Shown here in pieces: positions 1 to 8,419 of a stretch of 64,000 nt of DNA. The DNA is from CAVZOY01 sp963777095 (lineage in GTDB: Bacteria > Actinomycetota > Actinomycetes > Mycobacteriales > Geodermatophilaceae). The position numbers and the translations under genes are program-made. The notes beneath the pieces were generated by a model, which saw only the letters and a list, made by a program, of their open reading frames with translations, searched no databases and was not told where the DNA came from. Each line of letters opens with the position of its first letter. Within the stretch, counting starts at the first letter, position 1. The stretch is taken from the NCBI GenBank assembly GCA_963777095.1, contig CAVZOY010000003.1, positions 1 to 64,000 on the forward strand, given 5' to 3'.

Positions 1-9
1 AGCCGACGG

Positions 10-803
10 GTGCCGGCCCGCAAGATCCTGCGCAGCGAGTGGACGAAGCTCCGCACGCTCCGTGCCGCCTGGATCTGCCTGCTGCTGTACGCCGCGGTCG
101 TCGGCGTCGGCGGGTGGACGTCGCTGAGCGGCACCCGCGCGCCGGAGGAGCCGGCCACGGCCGTCGCGCTGGCCCTGGTCGGGTTCGCGCCGGGGCAGCT
201 GGTGCTCGTCGCGCTCGGCGCACTGGTGGTCACCAGCGAGTACCGCAGCGGCACGGTGCTCGCCTCGCTCGCCGCGGTGCCGCGGCGCACCCGGTGGCTG
301 ATCGCGAAGACGCTCGTCGTCGCCTTCTGGGTGGCGGTGCTGACCGCGCTGCTCGCCGCGGTGTGCGTGGTCTCGGTGCCCACGCTGACGGCGGGCACGC
401 TCGAGCTGCCGCTGACCGAGTCGGTGGTGCTGCGGCCGGTGGCGCTGCAGGTGGCGTCGGCGGTGCTGGTGACCGTGCTCGGCGTGGGCCTCGGAGCCCT
501 GTTCCGCAGCACGCCGTGGGCGACGGTCGTCGGGGTGCTGCTGGTGCTCGTGGCGCCCCTCGCCACGGCCCCGGTGGGGCAGGCGCGGATCGCGGCGGCC
601 GCACGGTTCTGGCCGACGCTGCGGGTGGGGGAGGACGACGTCCTGACCGTGGCCACCCGCGGGTCCTTCGGCGTCCCCGCCGGCGGCGACGTGCTGCTCG
701 CGGGCGCCAGCAGCTGGCGCTTCGGGCTGGTCGTCGGTAGCGGCGCTGGGCCGTGGCGGTCTGGGTCCTGGGCGCCGTGCTCACCGAACGCCGCGACGTC
801 TGA
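10..803 (+). CDS. ABC-2 type transporter permease, first copy (frame break)
   Basis: Integral membrane subunit of an ABC exporter; the partner ATPase follows 9 bp downstream and a second permease follows that. After a GTG at 10 the protein reads ARKILRSEWTKLRTLRA, the usual amphipathic N-terminus of ABC-2 permeases, followed by about six hydrophobic segments. The reading frame breaks near 736-745. In the third frame the sequence continues as WAVAVWVLGAVLTERRDV and stops at 801-803, matching the C-terminus of the second permease (ends VLERRDV). The shift equals two extra bases or one missing base and is probably a sequence error. The substrate is unknown; such trios export drugs, lipids or peptides. 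The gene begins 10 bp from the window edge, so a start further upstream cannot be excluded. Confidence 0.8.
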
Positions 804-812
804 GGTGCGGTC

Positions 813-1715
813 GTGATCGAGCTCGACCGGCTGACGAAGGTCTACGGCGACCGGGTCGCCGTCGACGACCTGACCGTGACGATCGAGCCGGGCCGGGTGA
901 CCGGCTTCCTGGGACCCAACGGCTCCGGCAAGACGACCACGCTGCGCTGCGTCCTCGGCCTGACCCGGCCGACGTCCGGGACGGCGACGGTGCTGGGCCG
1001 GCCGTTCCGCGACCTGCCGTACCCGATGCGCCGGGTCGGCGCGCTGGTCGACCCGCGCGCCCGGCACCCCGGCCGCACCGCCGCCGCGCACCTGCGCGTG
1101 CTGGCGCAGAGCAACGGCCTCCCGTCCGCGCGGGTGGACGACGTGATCGACCTGGTCGGCCTGGCGGCGGTGGCCGACGAGCGGGTCGGAGGGTTCAGCC
1201 TCGGCATGGGCCAGCGGCTGGGCATCGCCGCCGCGCTGCTCGGCGACCCCGACGTCCTGCTGCTCGACGAGCCGGTCAACGGCCTGGACCCGGAGGGCAT
1301 CCGGTGGGTGCGCGAGCTGCTGCGCGACCTGGCCGACGAGGGGCGCACCGTGCTGGTCTCCAGCCACCTCATGAGCGAGATGGAGGACACCGCCGACCAC
1401 CTCGTCGTCCTCGGCCGCGGCCGGCTGCTGGCCGACGTCCCCGTCGCCGACCTGCTGGCCGGGTACGAGGAGGTGCGGGTGGCCTCGCCGGCGGCAGCCG
1501 TCCTCGCCGCCGCGCTGGAGCGCTTCGGAGCCGACGTCGAGCCCGACGGGCCCGACACGCTCCGGGTGCACGGTCTGGACGTCGCGGAGGTCGGGGACGT
1601 CGCCTTCGAGTGCGGGGTCCGGCTGCACGAGCTGAGCCGGGTCACCGTGTCGCTCGAGGAGGCCTACCTCGCGCTGACCCGCGACGAGGTCGAGTACCGG
1701 GCGGGCGCCCGGTGA
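813..1715 (+). CDS. ABC exporter ATP-binding protein (DrrA/CcmA type)
   Basis: Cytoplasmic ATPase that powers the two flanking ABC-2 permeases. The 300-residue protein has Walker A GPNGSGKT at residues 34-41, an ABC signature degenerated to SLGMGQRL near 129-136, Walker B ending LLLDEP near 149-154, a D-loop GLDPEG and the switch histidine in SSHL near 185. A C-terminal extension of about 80 residues follows the nucleotide domain, as in DrrA-like ATPases. GTG at 813 is preceded by GAGGTGCGG, a modest ribosome site. The stop overlaps the GTG of the next permease (GTGA), so the genes are translationally coupled. The substrate is not predictable. Confidence 0.92.
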   Translation: MIELDRLTKVYGDRVAVDDLTVTIEPGRVTGFLGPNGSGKTTTLRCVLGLTRPTSGTATVLGRPFRDLPYPMRRVGALVDPRARHPGRTAAAHLRVLAQSNGLPSARVDDVIDLVGLAAVADERVGGFSLGMGQRLGIAAALLGDPDVLLLDEPVNGLDPEGIRWVRELLRDLADEGRTVLVSSHLMSEMEDTADHLVVLGRGRLLADVPVADLLAGYEEVRVASPAAAVLAAALERFGADVEPDGPDTLRVHGLDVAEVGDVAFECGVRLHELSRVTVSLEEAYLALTRDEVEYRAGAR

Positions 1716-2462
1716 CCGCGTCGCTCGCCTGGCCCGCGCTCGCTGCGCAGCGAGTGGACGAAGCTCGCCACGATCCGGTCCACGTGGTGGTGCGCGGCCG
1801 TCTACGCCGTCGTCGTCCTGGGGCTGGGCTGGCTCGCCGCCGCCGTCACCGACCGGGCGCCGCGGGCCGACATCGCGGTCACCGTGGCGCTGACCGGCTT
1901 CGGGATCGGACAGCTCGTCCTCGTCGTCCAGGGCGTGCTGGCCGGCGCGGGGGAGTTCACCACCGGCATGGCCGTGGCGTCGTTCGCGACCGTGCCGCGG
2001 CGGCGTCGGCTGCTCGCCGCCAAGACGCTCGTGCTGGCGCTCGGCACCGCCGTGCTGAGCGCGGTGCTGGCGGCGGGCTGCGTCCTGGCCGCCCGGGCAC
2101 TCACCGGAGTGGACGGCGGGATCCCGCTGACCGACCCCGGCGTCCTGCGGGCGCTGGGCCTGCAGGTCGCGTTCGCGACACTCGTGACCGTGCTGTCGGT
2201 GGCCCTGGGCACGCTGGTGCGCTCGGTCGCCGGCGGCACGGGCATCGTGATCGCACTCGTGCTCGTGCTTCCGCCGCTGCTCGCCGCCGACGGACGCCGG
2301 CTTCCCCAGCTGCTGGGCGACTCGCTGCCGGCGCTGCGGGTGGGTGCGGACCCGTTCCTGGCCGGCCCGGCCGCGTGGACGACGGGACTGGCCGTGCTGG
2401 GCGCGTGGGCGCTGGTCGGATGGGCGGTCTCCGCGGCGGTGCTCGAGCGGCGCGACGTCTGA
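1712..2462 (+). CDS. ABC-2 type transporter permease, second copy (frame break)
   Basis: Second membrane subunit of the exporter and a paralogue of the first: both share the RSEWTKL motif near the N-terminus, the ALTGFGIGQLVLV-like first loop region and the terminal ERRDV. The start is the GTG at 1712 overlapping the ATPase stop. The initial frame (VTASLAWPAL) switches near 1736-1743 to the frame carrying RSEWTKLATIRSTWW. A 4-base duplication (CGCT) in GCGCTCGCTGCGC would explain this exactly. About six membrane segments follow, with the stop at 2460-2462. The two permeases probably form a heterodimer around the single ATPase. Confidence 0.82.
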
Positions 2463-2498
2463 GCGCCGTCCCCGCCGGCCGGTAGATTGCGGCGCACT

Positions 2499-3350
2499 GT
2501 GCTGCCCGCCGTCACCGCCACCCGCTACGTCACCCCGCTGCGCGAGGGTGGCTCCCTCCCGGGGCTCATGGAGGCCGACGACCTCGGCACCTACGTGGTC
2601 AAGTGGCGCGCGGCCGGGCAGGGCGTCGCGGTGCTCGTCGCGGAGGTGGTCTGCGGCGAGCTGGCCCGGGCGCTGGACCTGCCGGTGCCGGCCCTCGTGA
2701 CCGTCGACGTCGCGCCGGAGCTCGCGGTGGGCGAGCCGGACGTCGAGGTGCAGGAGCTGCTGCGCCGCTCGGCCGGCCGCAATCTCGGGCTGGACTACCT
2801 GCCGGGCGCACTGGACTTCGAGGCCGGCGCCGACGGCGTCGACCCCGGGCTGGCCGGCCGGGTGCTGTGGTTCGACGCGCTGGTCGGCAACGTCGACCGG
2901 TCGTGGCGCAATCCGAACCTGCTGTTCTGGCACGGCCGGCTGCACCTGATCGACCACGGCGCCGCCCTGACGTTCCACCACAACTGGCCCGGCGCCGAGG
3001 CGGCGGTCGTCCGGCCGTACGACGCGTCGTCGCACGCCCTGGTCGAGTGCGACCCCGACGTGCCGGCCGCCGATGCCGAGCTGGCCGCGCGGGTGACGCC
3101 CGCGCTGCTCGCCGAGGTGCTCGCGCAGGTGCCCGACGAGTGGCTCGACGACGCCGGGGACGGCCCGGACGCCGTCCGCGAGCGATACGTCGCGCAGCTG
3201 CTGGCCCGGCTGGCCGCGCGCGACGCCTGGGTGCCCGGCCTGGTGGCGGCCGCGGCCGCCGGGGGCAGCGGCCGGCGCCGCGCCCCGCGCGGGGAGAACC
3301 GGCCGGCCTGGCTGGGTCCGCCGCCGCCGGAGGGGGTCTCGCAGCGATGA
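2499..3350 (+). CDS. HipA-like protein kinase domain protein (HipA_2 type)
   Basis: Single-domain kinase of about 283 residues related to the catalytic half of HipA toxins and PI3/4-kinase folds. Visible kinase elements are the beta-strand lysine in YVVKW (residue 35), the catalytic-loop motif GNVDRSWRNPNLL (Asp133, Asn140) and a metal-binding Asp in LIDHG (152), so catalysis looks intact. The HipA N-terminal subdomain and a HipB-like antitoxin gene are absent. The GTG at 2499 gives the conserved N-terminus (TATRYVTPLREGGSLPG); a TTG at 2487 is an alternative. It overlaps the next gene, a DUF3037 protein, by an ATGA. The two are a recurrent pair in actinobacteria (general knowledge), but the substrate is unknown. 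Confidence 0.85.
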   Translation: MLPAVTATRYVTPLREGGSLPGLMEADDLGTYVVKWRAAGQGVAVLVAEVVCGELARALDLPVPALVTVDVAPELAVGEPDVEVQELLRRSAGRNLGLDYLPGALDFEAGADGVDPGLAGRVLWFDALVGNVDRSWRNPNLLFWHGRLHLIDHGAALTFHHNWPGAEAAVVRPYDASSHALVECDPDVPAADAELAARVTPALLAEVLAQVPDEWLDDAGDGPDAVRERYVAQLLARLAARDAWVPGLVAAAAAGGSGRRRAPRGENRPAWLGPPPPEGVSQR

Positions 3351-3736
3351 GAGAGACGTTCGAGTACGCGGTGCTCCGCGTGGTGCCGCGCGTCGAGCGG
3401 GGTGAGTCGCTCAACGCCGGCGTCCTCGTCTACTGCCGGCAGCGCGACTACCTCGGCTCGCGGGTGCACCTCGACGTCGAGCGGCTGCGCGCCCTCGATC
3501 CGACCGCCGACGCCGGCGCCATCCGCAAGGCGCTCCAGGCGGCGGCCGACGTGTGCTCCGCCGACCCCGCGGCCGGCGCGGCCGGGCGGGAGGCGCTCGG
3601 CTCGCGGTTCCGCTGGCTGACCGCGCCGCGCAGCACCGTCGTCCAGCCGGGACCGGTGCACACGGGTCTCACCGAGGACCCGGACGCCGAGGCCGACCGG
3701 CTGCTGCGCGTGCTCGTGCTGCCCGTCGAGCGCTGA
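3347..3736 (+). CDS. DUF3037 domain protein
   Basis: Small cytoplasmic protein of 129 residues starting MRETFEYAVLRVVPRVERGE, which is the characteristic opening of DUF3037, followed by LNAGVLVYCR. No signal peptide or membrane segment is seen and no catalytic motif is recognised. Its ATG lies inside the stop of the HipA-like kinase gene (ATGA overlap), so the two are made together; it may be the partner or substrate of that kinase (inference only). No HTH is visible, so it is not an obvious HipB-like antitoxin. Confidence 0.85.
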   Translation: MRETFEYAVLRVVPRVERGESLNAGVLVYCRQRDYLGSRVHLDVERLRALDPTADAGAIRKALQAAADVCSADPAAGAAGREALGSRFRWLTAPRSTVVQPGPVHTGLTEDPDAEADRLLRVLVLPVER

Positions 3737-3774
3737 TCCTTCAACAGTCGGGCATCCGGCTGATGACAGACGCG

Positions 3775-3801
3775 GCGGGGCTCTCGACCTCGTCGCCCCG
3801 C
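3775..3801. terminator. Hairpin between convergent genes
   Basis: GCGGGGC at 3775-3781 pairs with GCCCCGC at 3795-3801 around a 13-nt loop. It lies between the convergent ends of the DUF3037 gene and the pterin dehydratase gene. There is no T-run, as is common in actinobacterial terminators. Confidence 0.35.
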
Positions 3802-3819
3802 TCCCGGCCGGGTAGCCGG

Positions 3820-4119
3820 TCAGCCGCCGGGCAGCAGCTTGTCGATCCGAGTGGCGAGCTGCAGGTCCATCGGGGTCACGGCGCCGGCCGAGTGCGTGAC
3901 CACGGCCAGGTGCAGGGTGCGCCAGCGCAGGTCGATGTCGGGGTGGTGGTCGAGGGCCTCGGCGATGTCGGCGATCGCGACGATCGCCGCGACGGCGTCC
4001 CGGAACGTGGGCAGTTCGACGGTGCGTCGCAGCCCGTGCACGTTCCCGGACCACCGGGGCAGGTCGACCAGCGCCTCGACGAGCTCGTCGGGGGTCAGCG
4101 GGTCGCGGGGTCGGTCCAT
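3820..4119 (-). CDS. Pterin-4a-carbinolamine dehydratase family protein
   Basis: Protein of 99 residues matching the PCD/DCoH fold. The active-site block ALDHHPDIDLRW contains the paired histidines that dehydrate 4a-hydroxytetrahydropterin, and the C-terminus has the family pattern GAVTPMDLQLATRIDKLL. The ATG at 4117-4119 gives the normal family length; an upstream in-frame ATG at 4212 would add about 31 residues of poor composition. In bacteria without aromatic amino-acid hydroxylases these proteins may serve molybdopterin or pterin recycling. It lies 40 bp downstream of cysH on the same strand. Confidence 0.88.
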   Translation of the reverse strand: MDRPRDPLTPDELVEALVDLPRWSGNVHGLRRTVELPTFRDAVAAIVAIADIAEALDHHPDIDLRWRTLHLAVVTHSAGAVTPMDLQLATRIDKLLPGG

Positions 4120-4159
4120 TCCCCCATCCTGCCGCTCCGGTCCCCCAGCGGAGCTGTGT

Positions 4160-4870
4160 TCAGGCGTGGATGCCGCACTCCGTCTTGCCGCGGCCGGCCC
4201 AGCGCCCGGCACGCACGTCCTCGCCGGGGGCGACCGGGCGGGTGCAGGGGGCGCAGCCGATCGAGGCGTAGCCCAGCTCGACCAGCGGGTTGACCGGCAC
4301 CTGGTGCTTCTCGACGTACAGGTCGACGACGTCCTGCGTCCAGGCGGCCAGCGGATTGATCTTGATCATTCCGCGCTTCTCGTCCCAGTCGACGATCCGC
4401 GTCGCGGCCCGCGAGGGGCTCTCGTCGCGGCGGATGCCCGATCCCCAGGCGACGTAGCCCGACAGCTGCTCGGCCAGCGGACGCACCTTGCGCAGCGAGC
4501 AGCACAGGTCGGGGTCGCGCTCGTAGAGCTTCTCGCCGTACGTGGCGTCCTGCTCGGCCACCGACTGCTCGGGCCGCACGTTGACCAGCGTCACCGGCAG
4601 CACGCTGGTGATCCAGTCGCGGGTGCCCAGCGTCTCGGCGAAGTGGTAGCCGGTGTCGAGGAAGACCACCTGGACGCCGGGCACGGCGTCGCTGGCCAGG
4701 TGCGCGAGCAGCCCGTCGGCCATCGACGAGGTGATGGCGAAGTCGTCACCGAAGGTGTCGCCCGCCCACTTCAGCACGGTGAGCGCCTGCTCGACCGGGT
4801 CCTCGATGCCGTCGAACCACGCGTCGGCGGCCTGCGCGAGCAGCGGGGTCGGCCGGATGGCGGTCGTCAC
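4160..4870 (-). CDS. cysH: Phosphoadenylyl/adenylyl-sulfate reductase
   Basis: Reduces activated sulfate (APS or PAPS) to sulfite with thioredoxin as electron donor. The 236-residue protein carries the cysteine set of the iron-sulfur APS-reductase class: Cys123-Cys124 (DLCCSLRKV) and Cys206/Cys209 (GCAPCTR), which bind a [4Fe-4S] cluster, plus the catalytic Cys232 in ECGIH. The presence of all four cluster cysteines favours APS as substrate. The start overlaps the end of the zinc-ribbon gene by 4 bp. It is the last gene of the sulfur operon before the pterin dehydratase. Confidence 0.95.
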   Translation of the reverse strand: MTTAIRPTPLLAQAADAWFDGIEDPVEQALTVLKWAGDTFGDDFAITSSMADGLLAHLASDAVPGVQVVFLDTGYHFAETLGTRDWITSVLPVTLVNVRPEQSVAEQDATYGEKLYERDPDLCCSLRKVRPLAEQLSGYVAWGSGIRRDESPSRAATRIVDWDEKRGMIKINPLAAWTQDVVDLYVEKHQVPVNPLVELGYASIGCAPCTRPVAPGEDVRAGRWAGRGKTECGIHA

Positions 4871-5037
4871 GAGTCCTGCACCCCCGTCGCGATCAGGCGG
4901 ACCGTGAAGGCCCGCAGGCAGGCACCGCAGCGCCAGCCGTCGGCCTGCTCCCCGTAGGGGGTGAGCTCCTCGTCCCCGCAGTACGGGCAGTGGAACGGCG
5001 GCAGGTTGCGCCGGCTTCCCGGTGCGTCCTCTGTCAC
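4867..5037 (-). CDS. Small zinc-ribbon protein of the sulfite reductase operon
   Basis: Protein of 56 residues with two CxxC knuckles, FHCPYCGD and WRCGACLRAF, which look like a zinc ribbon or rubredoxin-like metal site. The GTG at 5037 overlaps the sulfite reductase stop (GTGA) and its own stop overlaps the cysH start, so it is tightly coupled between two sulfur-reduction enzymes. The same sir / small protein / cysH arrangement is known in Streptomyces. The function is unproven; an electron-transfer or assembly role is an inference. Confidence 0.85.
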   Translation of the reverse strand: MTEDAPGSRRNLPPFHCPYCGDEELTPYGEQADGWRCGACLRAFTVRLIATGVQDS

Positions 5038-6707
5038 AGCAGCCACGCCTCGTCGGCGCGGGCCACGTAGGCGGCGAAGGTCTCGCCGGGCTCGCGCCGC
5101 TCGAGGTAGCCGCGCAGCACGCGCTCGCAGTAGTCGGCCGTCTCGGCCTTGGTCACCTTGTGCCCGCGGAACTTCCGGCCGAACGAGGCCTCCACGCCCA
5201 GGTGGCCGCCGAGGTGCACCTGGAAGCCCTCGACCATCTCGCCGGACGCGTCGCGGACCATCGAGCCCTTGAAGCCGATGTCGGCGGTCTGGAACCGCGC
5301 GCAGCTGTTGGGGCAGCCGTTGACGTTGATCGACAGCGGCTCGTCGAACTCCGGCAGCCGCTTCTCGAGCTCGGCGTAGAGGTCCTGCGCGTGCTGCTTG
5401 GTCTCGACGATCGCCAGCTTGCAGAACTCCAGGCCGGTGCAGGCCATCGTGCCGCGGCGGAAGGCGCTGGGCCGGACGAGGAGGTCGTGCACGGCCAGCG
5501 CGGAGACCAGCGGCTCGACGTTCTCGTCGGGCACGTCGAGGATGACCAGCTTCTGCTGCGCCGTCGTCCGCACCCGGCCGGCGCCGAAGCGGTCGGCGAG
5601 GTCGGCGACGGCGGCGAGCACCGTCCCGCTGATCCGGCCGGTGCGCAGCGCGAAACCGAGCGCGTTGCCGCCGTCCTTCTGCCGCATGACGCCGATGTGG
5701 TCGCGCTGGTCGTGCCGGGGGGCCTCCGGCTCGGGGCCGTCGGGCAGGGCGCGGTGCAGGTACTCGTCCTGCAGGACCTGGCGGAACTGCTCCGGCCCCC
5801 AGTCGGCCATCAGGAACTTCATCCGCGCGTGGTTGCGCTGCCGGCGGTAGCCGTAGTCGCGGAAGATCGACGTGGTCGCCGCCCAGACCTCGGTGACCTC
5901 GTCGGGCCGGACGAAGACGCCGATCCGCTGGGCGAGCTTGGGGTTGGTCGACAGGCCGCCGCCGACCCACAGGTCGTAGCCGACCTCGCCGTCCGCCGTC
6001 CGTACGCCGACGAAGGACACGTCGTTGATCTCGTGGCCGGTGCAGTGGTCGGCGCAGCCGGACATCGAGGTCTTCCACTTGCGCGGCAGGTTGCTGAACT
6101 CAGGGCTGCCGACGTACTTCGCGACCGTCTCGGCGATGTTCTGCGTGGCGTCGAGGACCTCGTCCTCGAGGATGCCGGCGAGCGGGCAGTTGAGCATGAC
6201 GCGCGGGGTGTCGCCGCAGGCCTCGGTCGTCGACAGGCCGACCGCCTCGAGGCGGCGCCAGATCTCGGGCACGTCCTCGATGCGGATCCAGTGCAGCTGC
6301 ACGTTCTGCCGGTCGGTGACGTCGGCGACGTCCCGGCCGAACTCGGTGCTGATTCCGGCGATCGTCCGCAGCTGGTCGCTCGAGAGCTGCCCGCCGTCGA
6401 TGCGCACGCGCAGCATGAAGTAGGAGTCCTCGAGCTCCTCGGGCTCCAGCACGGCCGTCTTGCCGCCGGGGATGCCCTGGGCCCGCTGGGTGTAGAGGCC
6501 CATCCAGCGCATGCGGCCGCGGAGGTCGCCCGGGTCGATGCCGTCGAAGCCGGTGTGCTGGTAGATGTCGAGGATCCGCTGGCGCACGTCGAGGCCGTCG
6601 GAGTCCTTCTTCATCCGCTCGTTGGGGTTGAGCGGCTCGCGGTAGCCGAGCGCCCACTGACCCTGCCCTCGCTGAGGGCGGTTGCTGCTGCGCGTGGGGG
6701 TGCTCAC
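5034..6707 (-). CDS. sir: Ferredoxin-dependent sulfite reductase (NirA/SirA family)
   Basis: Reduces sulfite to sulfide by six electrons from ferredoxin, using siroheme coupled to a [4Fe-4S] cluster. The 557-residue protein has the cluster/siroheme cysteines Cys423 and Cys429 (MACTGLEFCK) and Cys465 and Cys469 (NGCPNSCA). Tyr96 (DSYFMLR) and Cys164 (TEACGDTPR) sit where mycobacterial NirA has its covalent Tyr-Cys pair, which supports sulfite rather than nitrite as the substrate. GTG at 6707 is preceded by AGGAAG eight bases upstream. It lies downstream of a short leader peptide and cysC and upstream of the zinc-ribbon gene and cysH. Confidence 0.95.
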   Translation of the reverse strand: MSTPTRSSNRPQRGQGQWALGYREPLNPNERMKKDSDGLDVRQRILDIYQHTGFDGIDPGDLRGRMRWMGLYTQRAQGIPGGKTAVLEPEELEDSYFMLRVRIDGGQLSSDQLRTIAGISTEFGRDVADVTDRQNVQLHWIRIEDVPEIWRRLEAVGLSTTEACGDTPRVMLNCPLAGILEDEVLDATQNIAETVAKYVGSPEFSNLPRKWKTSMSGCADHCTGHEINDVSFVGVRTADGEVGYDLWVGGGLSTNPKLAQRIGVFVRPDEVTEVWAATTSIFRDYGYRRQRNHARMKFLMADWGPEQFRQVLQDEYLHRALPDGPEPEAPRHDQRDHIGVMRQKDGGNALGFALRTGRISGTVLAAVADLADRFGAGRVRTTAQQKLVILDVPDENVEPLVSALAVHDLLVRPSAFRRGTMACTGLEFCKLAIVETKQHAQDLYAELEKRLPEFDEPLSINVNGCPNSCARFQTADIGFKGSMVRDASGEMVEGFQVHLGGHLGVEASFGRKFRGHKVTKAETADYCERVLRGYLERREPGETFAAYVARADEAWLL

Positions 6708-6822
6708 GGGGCGTACTTCTTCCTGCGCGGATCCACCCGCGGCCGAGCGCGGGCGGGGAACGGGCGCTGCCGGATCGTGGCCGCGCGGCGCCGGTGCTGC
6801 GCGAGAGGGGGGACCGGGTCTG

Positions 6823-6909
6823 TCAGCGCGAAGCGCGACAGACGGCGCTGGAGACGAGCGCCAGGTCGATGTGCAGACGCGCGACGAGGAGCGAGCCGCG
6901 GTCCGTCAT
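6823..6909 (-). CDS. Sulfur-operon leader peptide (28 aa)
   Basis: A 28-codon reading frame starting at the ATG at 6907-6909 and stopping at 6823-6825, about 115 bp upstream of sulfite reductase. The peptide contains RLHIDLALVSSAVCRASR, closely resembling the actinobacterial leader-peptide pattern HVDLCRVSSAVC found before sulfur-assimilation genes. Cys24 near the end is the residue whose supply could be sensed. In mycobacteria, cysteine-containing leader ORFs act as attenuators; whether this one does is inferred from position and sequence. A hairpin with arms CGCGGCC (6738-6744) and GGCCGCG (6779-6785) lies between it and the sir start. Confidence 0.7.
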   Translation of the reverse strand: MTDRGSLLVARLHIDLALVSSAVCRASR

Positions 6910-6920
6910 GCGTCAAGAGT

Positions 6921-6950
6921 GCCACACCGCCGGCGATCCGGTGTAGTGGC
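6921..6950 (-). promoter_or_regulatory. Inverted repeat between cysC and the leader peptide
   Basis: GCCAC at 6921-6925 pairs with GTGGC at 6946-6950, with further inner pairing ACCG/CGGT. It sits directly after the cysC stop and just upstream of the leader peptide ATG. It could terminate cysC transcription or be part of a promoter for the sir transcript; the sequence alone does not decide. Confidence 0.3.
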
Positions 6951-6955
6951 AGGGG

Positions 6956-7501
6956 TCACACGAGGTCGTCGTCGTCCATCGCGGCGCGGATCCGGGCGAC
7001 CGACTCCGCCAGCGGAGTGACCGAGGTGTCGATCGTGACCTCGGCGCGGGCCGGCGGCTCGTAGGGGTCGCTGACGCCGGTGAACTCGGGGATCTCTCCG
7101 GCGCGGGCCTTGGCGTAGAGGCCCTTCACGTCGCGTGCCTCGCACACCTCGAGCGGGGTGGCCAGGTGCACGAGGACGAAGCGGCCGTGCTTCTCGACCA
7201 GCGTGCGGGCCTCCTCGCGGGCCTCCTCGTACGGCGCGATCGCCGCGACGACCACGGTGCCGCCGTGCTTGACGACCTCGCCGGCGACGAAGCCGATCCG
7301 CCGGATGTTGAGGTCGCGGTGCTCGCGGGAGAACGACAGCTCGCTGGACAGATGCGTGCGGACGACGTCGCCGTCCAGAACCGTGACGGGGCGGCCGTCC
7401 CCCTCGAGTCCGGCGACCAGCGCGTCGGCGATCGTGGACTTGCCGGCCCCGGAGAGGCCGGTGAGGAACACGGTGACGCCGGGGCGGCGCGGAGCGGACA
7501 T
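6956..7501 (-). CDS. cysC: Adenylyl-sulfate kinase
   Basis: Phosphorylates APS to PAPS with ATP. The 181-residue protein shows the P-loop GLSGAGKS near residues 15-22, the DGDVVR segment, the RDLNIRRIGFVAGE block and the lid region DVKGLYAKARAGEIPEFTG typical of APS kinases. ATG at 7501. It lies downstream of the Rrf2 regulator on the same strand, upstream of the leader peptide and sir. Together with an iron-sulfur type CysH the operon could use either APS directly or PAPS; the sulfurylase genes cysDN are not in the window. Confidence 0.95.
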   Translation of the reverse strand: MSAPRRPGVTVFLTGLSGAGKSTIADALVAGLEGDGRPVTVLDGDVVRTHLSSELSFSREHRDLNIRRIGFVAGEVVKHGGTVVVAAIAPYEEAREEARTLVEKHGRFVLVHLATPLEVCEARDVKGLYAKARAGEIPEFTGVSDPYEPPARAEVTIDTSVTPLAESVARIRAAMDDDDLV

Positions 7502-7544
7502 GGCGCTCAGTGTTCCTCAGCCGGTGGCGCGCTCGCGCGGGTCC

Positions 7545-8019
7545 TCACCCGGAGGAGGAGTCCCCGAACGAGCGCCAGGCGTCCTCGAGGGCGACGAGCT
7601 CGTCGACGTGCGCGGGCAGGCGGCCGGCGATCACGTCGGCGAGGGTGACCTGCTCGAGCACCCGCCGGTACGACGCGCGGGCGGCGACCCACACGGTGCC
7701 GAGCGCCGGCGGCGGCGCCGGGGTAGTCGAGGTCCTCGGGCCGCTGGCCGTGCACGTCGGCGAGGAAACCCTGCTCGACGCGCATCACGCGGGCGATGGA
7801 GATCTCGGCGGCAGGCAGTGCCAGGCGGTAGCCGCCCTCCCGTCCGCGCTGGCTGGCGACGAGCCGGGCGCCCTGCAGGTCGCGGAGGATCGTCTGGAGG
7901 AAACGGATCGGGATGTCCTGGGCGGTCGCGATCCGCTCGGCGGTCAGTGCCTCCGGGGAGACGGCGGCCAACTCCAGGGCGGCACGGACGGCGTAGTCCA
8001 CGCGAGCGGTGATGCGCAC
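7545..8019 (-). CDS. Rrf2 family transcriptional regulator (frame break)
   Basis: Winged-helix regulator. The N-terminus VRITARVDYAVRAALELA and the wing segment SQRGREGGYRLALPA are diagnostic of Rrf2/CymR/IscR proteins. The cysteine ligands of IscR are not seen in the part read here, which favours a CymR-like role. The frame breaks near 7713 in a GGC repeat; one extra base restores ALGTVWVAARASYRRVLEQV and a stop at 7545-7547, giving about 157 residues. GTG start at 8019. It lies just upstream of cysC, so control of the sulfur operon is likely (CymR regulates cysteine genes in Bacillus), but this is inference. Confidence 0.85.
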
Positions 8020-8067
8020 GCGCCCATCCTGCCGGTCTGCTTGGCTTGGCCGGTGCTGCGGCTGCGG

Positions 8068-8419
8068 ATGACCACCCTGGTGGAGGCACCGCTGACCGTC
8101 ACCTTCGACGTGGCGCGCACGCTCGGAAGGCCGTGGCCCTTCCCTCTGGAGGAGGTGTCGTCCACGCGGCCGTCGCGCGATGTCTACGGCGTGCACGGCC
8201 GGCCGGGCTGGCGCCGGCTGACCCACACGCGGACGTACACCGCCACGGGCGCGGGCACGCTGCTGACCGAGGAGGTCGTCGGCGACACCGGCCTGCCGCG
8301 CCTGCTTGCCGGCCCGCTCGAGGAGCTCGTGCTGCGGCCGCGGCTGCTGCGGGCGATGCAGTCGCTACCTCGACGCGCTGGCCGCCGCCGCTGCACAGCG
8401 GGCACTGGACGTCGTCCAG
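8068..8419 (+). CDS. SRPBCC-like segment, runs into the Nudix gene
   Basis: Starting from ATG 8068 (or GTG 8053) about 117 residues read as a lipid/cyclase-like fold: PLTVTFDVARTLG, a central GWRRLTHTRTYTATGAGT and a C-terminal helix ELVLRPRLLRAMQ...YLDALAAAAA. The frame breaks near 8377; removing one base joins the last helix in the frame of the downstream Nudix domain with no stop between them. Either the two are a real fusion or another small error hides the stop. It is divergent from the Rrf2 regulator, 33-48 bp away. The function is unknown and the family assignment is tentative. Confidence 0.5.
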
